A DNA stretch of 64,000 nucleotides from Portibacter marinus (GTDB taxonomy: Bacteria; Bacteroidota; Bacteroidia; Chitinophagales; Saprospiraceae): assembly GCF_021533195.1 (NCBI RefSeq), contig NZ_JAJNKB010000001.1, positions 310,001 to 374,000 on the forward strand, in the 5' to 3' direction. The notes below the pieces were generated by a model. The model saw only the letters and a list, made by a program, of their open reading frames with translations. It had not been told where the DNA came from and did no database searches. Made by a program: the position numbers and the translations under genes. Shown piece by piece: positions 36,625 to 44,934 of the stretch (its first letter is position 1; every line of letters begins with the position of its first letter).

Positions 36625-36727
36625 ATCTTTCATAATCTTCTTCTGTGCTTATGGCGATTTTTCTTCTTCTCGAGCTTATGAAGAGAAAGCTGAAAAATGC
36701 TCTTAGCATTCTTTTAAGTCTTTCCAT
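36611..36727 (-). CDS. Putative small basic protein (38 residues)
   Basis: An ATG-to-TAA frame of 38 codons that fills the space between rmuC and the sigma-factor gene. The peptide begins MERLKRMLRAFFSFLFISS (basic, with an aromatic hydrophobic helix), continues with RRRK and ends STEEDYERWLGI. It looks like a membrane-associating amphipathic helix with an acidic C-terminal tail. The strongest support is the intrinsic terminator whose stem begins in its last codons, which marks a transcript ending exactly here. There is no clear promoter match. Alternatively the transcript is a small RNA and the frame is chance. No known family recognised. Confidence 0.4.
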   Translation of the reverse strand: MERLKRMLRAFFSFLFISSRRRKIAISTEEDYERWLGI

Positions 36728-36965
36728 TACTAAAGGATTATAATTATTAAATAAATAGTTTTCTGCAGTGTGCTATGGTTACAGACCGAAATACATTTGT
36801 GAAATTACTTTTAACTCCTAAAAATGTTCTGCGAATCTCGGTATCTGTGGTATTTGTATAAGAACGATTTTAATGCACTATTTGTTGATGTAGAATTCGA
36901 AATAATTTTAATTTTTTCTTATTTGTCTGCTAAACGCAGTAACATCATATCCTTAAAATTTGTCC

Positions 36966-38105
36966 TTAATCCAGAAAACTAATTTTTTCCATTCCTTTTA
37001 GTTTTCTTTCAATGGTCCTACTTTTAGAACTGGCTGTTTCAATTATTTTATTCGCTTCTAATATTTTCTTTTGTGTCTTATCCAGAATATCCCCAAATCT
37101 TCCAAATTCTGTTCTAACTGTGCTCAGCAGCTTCCAGACCTCATCTGTACGTTTTTCAATGGCCAGGCTTTTGAAGCCTTGCTGTAATGAAGTAAGGAAT
37201 GCTCCCAGGTTGTTAGGCCCCACCATCATTATCTTATTATCATTTTGTATATCCATAATCAAGCCAGGAATTCTCAAAACTTCAGCATAAAGACTTTCTG
37301 TGGGTAAAAACATAATCGCAAATTCCGTCGTGTATGGCGGATATATATACTTACGTTGAATATCACCGGCCATGGTTTTCACAGCATTGGAAAGTTTCTT
37401 TTTAGCGACCATTACTTCTTGCTTGTCTCCGTCCTCATAAGCATCCAATAACTGCTCATAAACATCTAAAGGGAACTTAGAATCAATAGGCAGCCATATA
37501 TAAGGTAACTTTTCATTGTTCCCCGGAAACTTTATGGCAAACTCCACGTGGTTTCGGGTATTAGGAATGGTAGAAACATTTAAGGCATATTGTTCCTGCG
37601 TCAATAATTGCTCAAGAATACTACTCAACTGAATTTCTCCCAGGACACCGCGAGACTTCGTATTGGATAAAACACGCTTCAAATCCCCTACTCCATTGGC
37701 CAACACCTGCATTTCACCTAAACCTTTCTGGACCTTTGTCAGTGAGTCTGAAACGAGCTTGAAGGAATGTGATAGCCGGTTCTCCAATGTTTTGTGCAAT
37801 TTTTCTTCAACTATTTCCCTCATTTCACCCAGGTTCTTACTTACATTTTCGTGCAGGTTTTTTTGGTCTTTGTTGATTTGATTGAAAATAAATTGTCGTT
37901 GTGATTCCTGCTGATCTAATTGGCGCAAAATGACACTCTGAAAATTAAAGAAATTTTCTTGAATGTGCTTATTCAATACCAGTTCTAATTCAGCGTTTTT
38001 GCTTAGCAAAGATTTGTTAACATTTTGAATCTGTAGCAGATTGTAAATCAACATTCCTACAACAATCATAACTAAGACTACCAATACAACAAATAATTGA
38101 TCCAT
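36966..38105 (-). CDS. rmuC: DNA recombination protein RmuC
   Basis: A 379-residue protein with an N-terminal transmembrane helix (about 2-22), a long coiled coil (about 25-130), then the nuclease-like RmuC core with GVLGEIQLSSILEQLL, the block VEFAIKFPG, LPIDSKFPLD (catalytic-like Asp and Lys), and FLPTESLYAEVL. RmuC limits inversions between short inverted repeats and acts in DNA repair. The membrane anchor is a usual family feature. Transcription runs on toward the small gene and terminator at 36590. Confidence 0.93.
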   Translation of the reverse strand: MDQLFVVLVVLVMIVVGMLIYNLLQIQNVNKSLLSKNAELELVLNKHIQENFFNFQSVILRQLDQQESQRQFIFNQINKDQKNLHENVSKNLGEMREIVEEKLHKTLENRLSHSFKLVSDSLTKVQKGLGEMQVLANGVGDLKRVLSNTKSRGVLGEIQLSSILEQLLTQEQYALNVSTIPNTRNHVEFAIKFPGNNEKLPYIWLPIDSKFPLDVYEQLLDAYEDGDKQEVMVAKKKLSNAVKTMAGDIQRKYIYPPYTTEFAIMFLPTESLYAEVLRIPGLIMDIQNDNKIMMVGPNNLGAFLTSLQQGFKSLAIEKRTDEVWKLLSTVRTEFGRFGDILDKTQKKILEANKIIETASSKSRTIERKLKGMEKISFLD

Positions 38106-38187
38106 AGTGTAAATATATATTAAATTTAATCATCATATGAATGAATTACATTTTTTTCATAACTTGAACAAGCTTAAATAAAAAGTA

Positions 38188-38907
38188 ATGGTTCTAAAGC
38201 GACTTTTTTCTAAAAAACCTGATGAGGGAATTGAACATTCTATTCAGTTGAAAGCATTGTCAAAAGTGCCTTTGTCTCATAGAGATCTGGAATGGGACAG
38301 GTCTTTTATGGCGCATTTAGGTAAAGCTAAATTGGCATGTCGAACGCCTCAGATCGCAAAAGGAGAAGATGGTTTTACCTATTTCGAATTAGAAATTCCA
38401 GATGTCGGTGCCCCTTTCCAAGCTTATACTGTTGAAAATTTAATCTCCGACCACTTATTGAGAGATGGACATGGAGTAAAAGTTTTTTCATATAGTCGGG
38501 AAGAGGATCGGAGATTTTCGTATGGTGAATTACTCAATTACTACTACAGGCAAGAGTTCAGAAGTCATATTCAGAATTGGCTTAAGCCAACGCCTGACCA
38601 GTTTTCGGGAGAATTAAACATTATGGGTGGAGATCCGGCAGAATCTGTCCTACATCCCTTTACACGAAAATTAATTTTAGCTTACCTGGTGAAAAATGGC
38701 TTTCACTTTCCAAAAATTTCTCATATTAACGTCATGACCAAAGATGGAATCATGAATCAGCTGGTTTTAAACCTGGAACCATCCATGTTTCTTAATCAGA
38801 AACATTTTCAAGATGTATTGAGTAGTTTAAAGTGGTACTTCCCTGTTCATTACACGTACACTTCAGTTCCAGAACACTATCTTTCCAATATTTTTTATGA
38901 TTTATAA
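38188..38907 (+). CDS. Uncharacterised cytoplasmic protein
   Basis: A 239-residue protein without signal peptide or transmembrane helix; mixed alpha/beta with many aromatic residues (LLNYYYRQEFRSHIQNWL, SSLKWYFPVHYTYTSVPEHYL). I do not recognise the family and see no catalytic motif. It stands 13 bp before the amidohydrolase gene, so the two may be cotranscribed, and it is divergent from rmuC. Confidence 0.5.
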   Translation: MVLKRLFSKKPDEGIEHSIQLKALSKVPLSHRDLEWDRSFMAHLGKAKLACRTPQIAKGEDGFTYFELEIPDVGAPFQAYTVENLISDHLLRDGHGVKVFSYSREEDRRFSYGELLNYYYRQEFRSHIQNWLKPTPDQFSGELNIMGGDPAESVLHPFTRKLILAYLVKNGFHFPKISHINVMTKDGIMNQLVLNLEPSMFLNQKHFQDVLSSLKWYFPVHYTYTSVPEHYLSNIFYDL

Positions 38908-38920
38908 TAAACTACTTTAG

Positions 38921-40510
38921 ATGAAGATCATTCTAACCAATCTCTTTACTCTTTACCTCGTTTTTTCATTTGCACAGGTGAAAGAATCTCCTTTGTTGAA
39001 AGAGGGTGAAGGTCCTTACAGTCAGTTGATTCTGAGAGGTGTTAATCTAATAGATGGTACTGGAGCACCCATGCGCGGTCCAATAGATATCGTCATTGAA
39101 AATAATATCATAACCGGAATACATAATGTGGGTTATCCCGGAGTAGTCATTAAAGACAGTGATCGACCGAAGTTGAAAGAGGGGGGAAGGTCTATCGATT
39201 TAGAAGGGCACTATGTCTTGCCTGGTTTTATAGACATGCACGGCCATATAGGAGGAAAAACGCAAGCACCTGATGGTGAATACGTCTTTAAGTTATGGAT
39301 GGCGCACGGAATTACTACTGTCCGTGATCCAGCCTGTGGTAATGGACTGGACTGGGTATTAAAGCACAAAGAACTTTCCAAAGAAAACAAAATTACTGCA
39401 CCGAGAATTTTCGCCTATACTTCCTTTGGACAAGGTGCCGAAACCCCTATTTCTACACCAGATCAGGCCAAAGAATGGGTCAGAAGTAATAAAGTAAAAG
39501 GTGCTGATGGCATCAAATTCTTCGGCGCAGCGCCGGAACTCATGGAGGCAGCATTACAGGAAAATAAAAAGTTGGGACTGAGATCTGCTTGTCATCATGC
39601 GCAGCTAGCTGTCACCAGATGGAACGTTCTCAATTCGGCAAGAGCAGGTCTAACCAGTATGGAACACTGGTATGGCTTGCCTGAGGCTTTATTTGAAGAC
39701 CGAATCATTCAGGATTACCCGGCTGATTATAATTATCAAAACGAACAAGATCGTTTCGGTGAAGCGGGCAGATTGTGGAAGCAAGCTGCAAAACCTTATT
39801 CTGACCATTGGAATAAAGTTATGGAAGAACTTCTTGAACTAGATTTTACCCTGGATCCTACTTTTAACATTTACGAAGCGAGCAGGGACCTTCACAGAGC
39901 AAGAAGAGCAGAATGGCATGAAGACTACACGTTACCTTCACTCTGGAGGTTTTATCTTCCAAGTAAAATCAGTCATGGTTCATATTGGCATAACTGGGGC
40001 ACGGAACAAGAGGTGAATTGGCGTGAGAATTATAATCTATGGATGACTTTTGTCAATGAATATAAAAACAGAGGAGGTCGGGTAACTACGGGCTCAGATT
40101 CCGGATTTATATTCCAATTGTATGGATTCGCCTATATCCGGGAACTTGAATTGTTGCGAGAAGCTGGTTTTCACCCCCTGGAAGTTGTGATGAGCGCGAC
40201 ACTCAATGGCGCAGAAGCTTTAGGGGCAGCCGATGTTATTGGTTCTGTCGAAATTGGTAAATATGCAGATTTGGTAGTAGTAGAAGAAAATCCGCTGGCC
40301 AATTTTAAAGTATTATACGGAACAGGTGCTATAAAATTAACGGATGATAATGAAGTCGTTAGGGTCGGTGGGGTAAAATACACCATCAAGGATGGAATAG
40401 TTTATGATGCGAAGCAACTGCTCAATGACGTCAAATCTATTGTAGACAAGGCAAAAAGCGAAGAAGAATTTGAAATTGAACAGCCGGGAATGAAAAGCTC
40501 TGAAAATTGA
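38921..40510 (+). CDS. Secreted amidohydrolase
   Basis: A 529-residue metal-dependent hydrolase of the amidohydrolase superfamily with signal peptide (1-18, ending SFAQ). The binuclear metal site begins with GFIDMHGHIG (HxH), continues with Lys/His in the ADGIKFFGAAPE and SACHHAQ regions, and ends with the Asp in TTGSDSGF. The N-terminal and C-terminal beta-sandwich halves flank the barrel, as in imidazolonepropionase- or Xaa-Pro dipeptidase-type relatives; exact substrate unknown. A 29-codon frame overlaps its TGA by one TTGA. Confidence 0.85.
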   Translation: MKIILTNLFTLYLVFSFAQVKESPLLKEGEGPYSQLILRGVNLIDGTGAPMRGPIDIVIENNIITGIHNVGYPGVVIKDSDRPKLKEGGRSIDLEGHYVLPGFIDMHGHIGGKTQAPDGEYVFKLWMAHGITTVRDPACGNGLDWVLKHKELSKENKITAPRIFAYTSFGQGAETPISTPDQAKEWVRSNKVKGADGIKFFGAAPELMEAALQENKKLGLRSACHHAQLAVTRWNVLNSARAGLTSMEHWYGLPEALFEDRIIQDYPADYNYQNEQDRFGEAGRLWKQAAKPYSDHWNKVMEELLELDFTLDPTFNIYEASRDLHRARRAEWHEDYTLPSLWRFYLPSKISHGSYWHNWGTEQEVNWRENYNLWMTFVNEYKNRGGRVTTGSDSGFIFQLYGFAYIRELELLREAGFHPLEVVMSATLNGAEALGAADVIGSVEIGKYADLVVVEENPLANFKVLYGTGAIKLTDDNEVVRVGGVKYTIKDGIVYDAKQLLNDVKSIVDKAKSEEEFEIEQPGMKSSEN

Positions 40511-40596
40511 AAAAGAAAACATATCTGAGGAACTGGGGGCTTGGTATCTTGTTTGGATACCTTATTTATAAACTTATCCTTGCATTTATCAGCTAA
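40507..40596 (+). CDS. Possible 29-residue single-pass membrane peptide
   Basis: A TTG-start frame whose start overlaps the amidohydrolase stop as TTGA, a coupling arrangement. The peptide is MKKKTYLRN followed by a hydrophobic helix GLGILFGYLIYKLILAFIS, a positive-inside single-pass pattern. Against it: the start is TTG, no homologue is known to me, and the frame contains the promoter of the M24 gene (40552-40582), so the sequence may be constrained for that reason instead. Confidence 0.25.
   Translation: MKKKTYLRNWGLGILFGYLIYKLILAFIS
40552..40582 (+). promoter_or_regulatory. Bacteroidota promoter (TTTG, N19, TATCCTTG) for the M24 peptidase
   Basis: TTTG at 40552-40555, a 19-bp spacer, and TATCCTTG at 40575-40582 (one mismatch to TAnnTTTG). 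Predicted transcript start is near 40589, giving a leader of about 22 nt to the ATG at 40611. It is the best full-length promoter match I found in the window. Confidence 0.55.
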
Positions 40597-40610
40597 ACGA
40601 AACTAAAATT

Positions 40611-41975
40611 ATGAAGCTAAGTCAATTTAAGAAAGAGGTCTACGTAGATAGAAGGAAGAAACTGGCCCATAAAATTCCGGGAGGAAAAATATTTCTGCAG
40701 GGAAATAGAGAGAGTTCTGTTAATTTCAAAGACAATTGGTACCCCTTTCGACAAGACAGTACATTTCTATATTATTGCGGATTGAATATTGCCAATCTAG
40801 ACGTCATTATCGATGCCAATACAGGCGAAACAACTTTATATGGTAATGATTTGAGCATAGATGATATAGTGTGGACCGGCCCTTTACCCAATCTGGAAGA
40901 ACTTGCTGAGCGAGTTGGAATTGAAAAGGTAAAACCATTGGCAAACCTTAATAAAGATTTGGACGGTAACTTGCATTTTCTCCCTCCCTACAGACCCTTA
41001 CATGAAATGCGACTTCAAGGTTTGGGTGAGCCTTCCGAAGAATTAATTGAAGCGGTCGTCAACCAAAGGAACAAGAAATCGCCAGAGGAAATCGAAGCCC
41101 TTCACGAAGCATGTACCAGAACCAGTAGAATGCACTTTGAAGTAATGGCTAATGCAAAACGGTCTATGAAAGAATACGAATTGATCGCCATTGCGCAAGC
41201 CTATGCAAGGGGCCAGAATGCCGACTTCAGCTTTCTACCCATTTGCACCACCCAGGGTCATATACTGCACAATCATTCTTATGACAACACCCTGAATTCG
41301 GGCGATATGGTTTTGTTTGACGGTGGATTAGAATCTAATCAACTGTACGCCGGAGACATGACCAGGACCTTTCCAGTCGATCGCAAATTTACTGCGATGC
41401 AAGCTGATCTTTATCAAATCGTTTTAAATGCACAAAAAACAGCTATCAGAAACTGCAAAGCAGGAGCCAAATTTGTGGATATACATCTTGCATCCTCCAA
41501 AACATTGGCAGCAGGATTGATAGAATTAGGAATCATGAAAGGCGATGCCGAAGAAGCTGTCGCTCAGGGAGCTCACACCATGTTCTTTCAATGCGGCTTA
41601 GGTCATTTGATGGGATTGGATGTGCACGATATGGAAAACCTGGGAGAACAGTTTGTAGGCTACGGTGGCGGCATGCTGAAATCTAAAGAATTTGGACTTA
41701 AATCTTTAAGATTAGGACGTTCTCTTGAAGAAGGATTTGTCATTACCATAGAGCCGGGCATTTATATTATTCCACAATTGATCGACATGTGGGAAGCTGA
41801 AGGAAAATACTCAGATTTCATAGATTATAAAGCCCTGAATCATCTGAGTGATTTTGGTGGAATCAGAATCGAAGATGATTATGTCATAACGGAAAGTGGA
41901 TTACAACTTTTGGGGGAACCCCTGGCTAAGGAAATTAAGGAAGTAGAAGAAATCAGAGCTGCTGCTAATCAATAG
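40611..41975 (+). CDS. pepP: M24 family aminopeptidase P
   Basis: A 454-residue cytoplasmic Xaa-Pro aminopeptidase. The N-terminal domain (about 1-165) precedes the pita-bread catalytic domain, whose five metal ligands are visible: Asp in LFDGGLESNQLYAGDMTRTF (two Asp in the full block), His in GLGHLMGLDVHDM, Glu in TIEPGIYI, and Glu in GIRIEDDYV. The enzyme removes an N-terminal residue preceding proline and needs Mn2+ or Co2+. Its end overlaps the convergent HAD gene by 11 bp. Confidence 0.93.
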   Translation: MKLSQFKKEVYVDRRKKLAHKIPGGKIFLQGNRESSVNFKDNWYPFRQDSTFLYYCGLNIANLDVIIDANTGETTLYGNDLSIDDIVWTGPLPNLEELAERVGIEKVKPLANLNKDLDGNLHFLPPYRPLHEMRLQGLGEPSEELIEAVVNQRNKKSPEEIEALHEACTRTSRMHFEVMANAKRSMKEYELIAIAQAYARGQNADFSFLPICTTQGHILHNHSYDNTLNSGDMVLFDGGLESNQLYAGDMTRTFPVDRKFTAMQADLYQIVLNAQKTAIRNCKAGAKFVDIHLASSKTLAAGLIELGIMKGDAEEAVAQGAHTMFFQCGLGHLMGLDVHDMENLGEQFVGYGGGMLKSKEFGLKSLRLGRSLEEGFVITIEPGIYIIPQLIDMWEAEGKYSDFIDYKALNHLSDFGGIRIEDDYVITESGLQLLGEPLAKEIKEVEEIRAAANQ

Positions 41976-42831
41976 CTATACTGGGACAAATATAGTTAGG
42001 TATGATACCGGTACTTTTGATATACGTACGCATTTGAGTTTCAGAAGTATTCCCTGAAAGGACCAGCGCAGTGGACATCCCAAATTTATTTCCTCCCATA
42101 ATGTCCGTTCTGAGCGTATCGCCGACCATTAGAATTTCATTCCGTTCTACTCTTATCTTCTTGCTTAGACGCTCATAGGCATAGATAAACATCTGAGAAT
42201 CGGGCTTACCGAAGTAAATAAATTTTTTCTTACTGATTTTCTCTACCATTCTTGCAATTGCTCCCGTTGCAATATTAACTTCTCTCGTACTAACTGGATA
42301 AGTATTATCTGTGTTGGCTACAATAACAGGAATACTTTTAAGCCGCAAAAGATTAACGCATTTGTTGATATGAGTTTGCCACTCGAAACCTTCATCATCG
42401 AGAAAAACAAGTGCAGAAACTTCTTCTATTTGGTCAATGTCCAGATCATTAATAGGAACTGTCGGCCTGCCCAGGCCTTGGACATAAAATGATGAACCCG
42501 GCGTTCCTACATAGACAATGGTTCCTTTCTTGATCTTATTTCTGAGGAATGCGCGAGCCATCATACCTGAACTGATTATATCCTCTTCATCCACCAATTC
42601 CAGACCAAGCCTATGAAAATTAGCTGCTAGTTCTTTAGGACTTCTCGAAGAATCATTGGTCAAAATGATGATTTCTTTATCCAGTGACCTCATGTGTTTA
42701 ACGCTTTCAACGACGCCTTCGATGATACCATGAGCATTCTTTATTACTCCAAAAGAGTCTAAAAAAATAGCTTTATACTTTCTTTGTACAGCTTCAAAAC
42801 TGCTCAATTTCATCCTATGTCCCGCACTCAT
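41965..42831 (-). CDS. HAD-IIA family phosphatase
   Basis: A 288-residue haloacid-dehalogenase-type hydrolase of subfamily IIA (NagD-like, with large cap). Motif I is FLDSFGVI, in which the second Asp of DxD is replaced by Phe, as in the hyp4-type IIA subgroup. Motif II is ILTNDSSRSP, the Lys of motif III is in YFGKPDSQMF, and motif IV is MVGDTLRTDIMGG. It probably dephosphorylates a small phosphometabolite. Start overlaps the stop of the upstream APH-fold gene as ATGA, so a kinase-like and a phosphatase are made together. Confidence 0.85.
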   Translation of the reverse strand: MSAGHRMKLSSFEAVQRKYKAIFLDSFGVIKNAHGIIEGVVESVKHMRSLDKEIIILTNDSSRSPKELAANFHRLGLELVDEEDIISSGMMARAFLRNKIKKGTIVYVGTPGSSFYVQGLGRPTVPINDLDIDQIEEVSALVFLDDEGFEWQTHINKCVNLLRLKSIPVIVANTDNTYPVSTREVNIATGAIARMVEKISKKKFIYFGKPDSQMFIYAYERLSKKIRVERNEILMVGDTLRTDIMGGNKFGMSTALVLSGNTSETQMRTYIKSTGIIPNYICPSIAID

Positions 42832-43859
42832 AAATTCAACTTTTTAAGATATATATTTGTATCTAATTGATCGTCCAAATGGGGCAAGAATTGATAAGAT
42901 TCTGATTGTAATTTATAACTATAATCATCATGGAAAAACCTTCGACCTTCTCGAACTACATAATTTAGAATAAAAAATCGATAGCCCTCTTTAATAAAAT
43001 GAAGTTCATTAGGGTCCAGCGGAAATACTTCATGGTAGTTCTTCAGAAAAAGCAAAAACCTGTCTTCTTTCAATATATCAAAGTTATAGTGAAACACAGT
43101 TTGATCACCAATATTCGACACAACTCTTGCCAGAAAATAGAAATCCAAGATTCTTGAATCTACTCTGAACCAATCATAGTCCCATCTTGAAAACAATGCG
43201 AAATTTTCAGAGACACTGAAATTACCAATGTTCCAATCAAGAAAAACAGGAATTTTGTTGAATGCTCTATAATGAAGATCATCGCATCTGGACAAGAATA
43301 TCGAGATTTGCTCTTTGACTAAGTTACTGTTATGTGAAAAATGCGAATGACCATCACTTAAGTCTCTTTTCAGATGTCTGATGTCATCAAATATATCCTT
43401 GTTGGACTCGGGAAGCGTCTTACGAATCTGGTTGCAGCAAAGATGAAAATGGGCAATGCTTCTTGCTAATTTTACAATTTGCGTTTCATCTAATCTTCTG
43501 GGCGGCCTTTTATTAATTTTGACAGGGAGATAAAAAACCAAAGAGGCGTCAACATCCGCATCTTTATATCGATATATATAAAGACTTCTACCTTTCATTA
43601 GTGACCTGGCCAAAAATCCATCAAAAGGTAATCCGAGATTATTGCTCAAGGCATTGATAATCACATGATCGTTAGAAAATGCTTCATGCATGCCGAAGTA
43701 AGATAGTTTAGCAAACAAGATATTTCTATCATCCAGATCAATTTTATAAACTGCATTAGTAGAAACCTCGACACTAATATTAGTAACCTTCTTAATGCTT
43801 CTGATATCTCCGTAGCCTTCCCAGGCTTTCTTAATAATGGCGGTGTAATCTATGTTCAC
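42828..43859 (-). CDS. APH-fold small-molecule kinase-like protein
   Basis: A 343-residue protein with the aminoglycoside phosphotransferase/choline-kinase fold. The catalytic loop reads VFLDWNIGNF (residues 205-214): the base Asp (D208) and the Mg-binding Asn (N213) keep the usual spacing, but the preceding His-Gly of HGD is Phe-Leu. The metal-binding segment is RWDYDWF (D227, D229). An N-lobe Lys is present in the LFAKLSYFG segment. So it is likely active as a kinase despite the changed HGD. Start is GTG at 43859. It is translationally coupled to a HAD phosphatase. Substrate unknown. Confidence 0.7.
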   Translation of the reverse strand: MNIDYTAIIKKAWEGYGDIRSIKKVTNISVEVSTNAVYKIDLDDRNILFAKLSYFGMHEAFSNDHVIINALSNNLGLPFDGFLARSLMKGRSLYIYRYKDADVDASLVFYLPVKINKRPPRRLDETQIVKLARSIAHFHLCCNQIRKTLPESNKDIFDDIRHLKRDLSDGHSHFSHNSNLVKEQISIFLSRCDDLHYRAFNKIPVFLDWNIGNFSVSENFALFSRWDYDWFRVDSRILDFYFLARVVSNIGDQTVFHYNFDILKEDRFLLFLKNYHEVFPLDPNELHFIKEGYRFFILNYVVREGRRFFHDDYSYKLQSESYQFLPHLDDQLDTNIYLKKLNL

Positions 43860-43907
43860 GATGTCCGAATGTAATATAAAAAATTCGTAAGTAGAAAGGA
43901 GCGCATA

Positions 43908-43939
43908 AATAAAAAGAGCCGTCCATGAAGACAGCTCTT
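43908..43939 (-). terminator. Intrinsic terminator after tRNA-Ser
   Basis: On the minus strand: AAGAGCTGTC / GACGGCTCTT (10-bp stem with one G-T pair), 6-nt loop, then TTTTTATTT. It lies 9 nt past the tRNA 3' end. Confidence 0.8.
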
Positions 43940-43948
43940 ATTGCTATG

Positions 43949-44036
43949 CGGAGGAGGAGGGATTCGAACCCCCGGTACGCGTTAACGCACGCCGGTTTTC
44001 AAGACCGGTGCATTCAACCAGCTCTGCCACTCCTCC
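43949..44036 (-). tRNA. tRNA-Ser (anticodon TGA)
   Basis: An 88-nt cloverleaf with long variable arm, as expected for serine. Acceptor GGAGGAG pairs with CTCCTCC, discriminator G; anticodon stem CCGGT/ACCGG with loop CTTGAAA, giving anticodon TGA for UCA codons and wobble partners; T-loop TTCGAAT. CCA is not encoded. The promoter element TACTTTTG lies 13 bp upstream and a terminator directly downstream, so the gene is monocistronic. Confidence 0.97.
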
Positions 44037-44048
44037 TTGAAGCGGACA

Positions 44049-44056
44049 CAAAAGTA
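44049..44056 (-). promoter_or_regulatory. Bacteroidota -7 promoter element (TACTTTTG) for tRNA-Ser
   Basis: Exact TAnnTTTG match on the minus strand, with 12 bp between it and the tRNA 5' end. The -33 region is only T-rich. Confidence 0.55.
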
Positions 44057-44112
44057 CATTTCATTTCTGAAAGGAAAAATAATTTATAAAGTTTTTTGTG
44101 GCCTTAAAAAGG

Positions 44113-44146
44113 AAAAAGGCACTCGATCTTTTTCGGGCGCCTTTTT
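44113..44146. terminator. Intrinsic terminator between Crp/Fnr gene and tRNA-Ser
   Basis: Outer stem AAAAAGGC / GCCTTTTT, with an inner CTCGA/TCGGG pairing that extends the hairpin. A and T runs on both sides allow function in either direction. It would end transcripts from the Crp/Fnr gene about 80 bp past its stop. Confidence 0.7.
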
Positions 44147-44158
44147 AACTCGTTTAAA

Positions 44159-44174
44159 GTAGCTGAGCAGCTAC
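44159..44174. repeat. 16-bp palindrome GTAGCTG-AG-CAGCTAC
   Basis: Perfect 7-bp arms around a 2-bp centre, 50 bp past the stop of the Crp/Fnr gene. Could be a small 3' hairpin or a protein-binding palindrome. It does not match the classic Crp/Fnr site. Confidence 0.35.
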
Positions 44175-44226
44175 ATGAAAACATTAACTAAACCTAATTA
44201 CTAATTACTACTTACTTTTTTATATC

Positions 44227-44934
44227 TTATACTAATGCTGCCATATCCCTGATAAGAATACTCTTACGCTTGAAATATATCAGATTAGATTTTTTCAAAT
44301 CATTTAATACTGAAGTCACCGTTTGCCGGCTTGTACCAGTAAAGTTTGCAATATCCTGTTGTGTTAAACTGTGCTTCAGCAACATTTCAAACCCTACTTT
44401 TCGACCTTGATTTCTTGCATTATCCTTGAGAAAATCAATAATTCTTGCTCTTGCATCCTTGATGATGAGCGATTCTAGTCTCCTTTCAGTATTTTTCAGC
44501 TTTCTGCCTAACATCGAAATCAACTTCATGCTCAATTTGGAATTGTTTCTCACCACTTCCTTAAAATCGTCAACTTTCATGACATAGTAGAAAGTAGCCG
44601 AGTCCATTGTTTTGGCAAAGTCACTTCTCTTTTCCTCTCCAAGCAAGGACAATTCTCCAAACATTGCTTTCGGATGCAATATGGCTTTAATCACTTCCTT
44701 TCCTTCGCTGGAATGTGTTCCTATTTTCACGGTTCCCTTTTCCAGAAAAAATATACTATCTGTCAGATCACCAGCCTGGTAGATAAAATGATATTTAGGA
44801 GATTCTTTTTTATCTATTATACTTGCCAGCTTAACTAACTCTGAATGGGGGAGGTCCTCAAAAAGAGGAAAATTTCTCAAAAAATCTGCTTTGATCTGAA
44901 TTTCCACGTCACTTTTTTTTCTTGTTTCAAACAC
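44227..44934 (-). CDS. Crp/Fnr family transcription regulator
   Basis: A 235-residue regulator: cyclic-nucleotide-binding-like beta-roll (about 20-130) followed by a Crp-type helix-turn-helix (LTQQDIANFTGTSRQTVTSVLNDL, here in pieces: LTQQDIANFTGTSRQTV). The beta-roll lacks clear iron-sulfur cysteines, so it is more Crp- than Fnr-like; the nucleotide-binding Arg/Glu pair cannot be confirmed by eye. Start is GTG at 44934, directly after TAA TAA, so no upstream alternative exists. A 420-bp spacer separates it from the DUF4249 gene. Confidence 0.9.
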   Translation of the reverse strand: MFETRKKSDVEIQIKADFLRNFPLFEDLPHSELVKLASIIDKKESPKYHFIYQAGDLTDSIFFLEKGTVKIGTHSSEGKEVIKAILHPKAMFGELSLLGEEKRSDFAKTMDSATFYYVMKVDDFKEVVRNNSKLSMKLISMLGRKLKNTERRLESLIIKDARARIIDFLKDNARNQGRKVGFEMLLKHSLTQQDIANFTGTSRQTVTSVLNDLKKSNLIYFKRKSILIRDMAALV

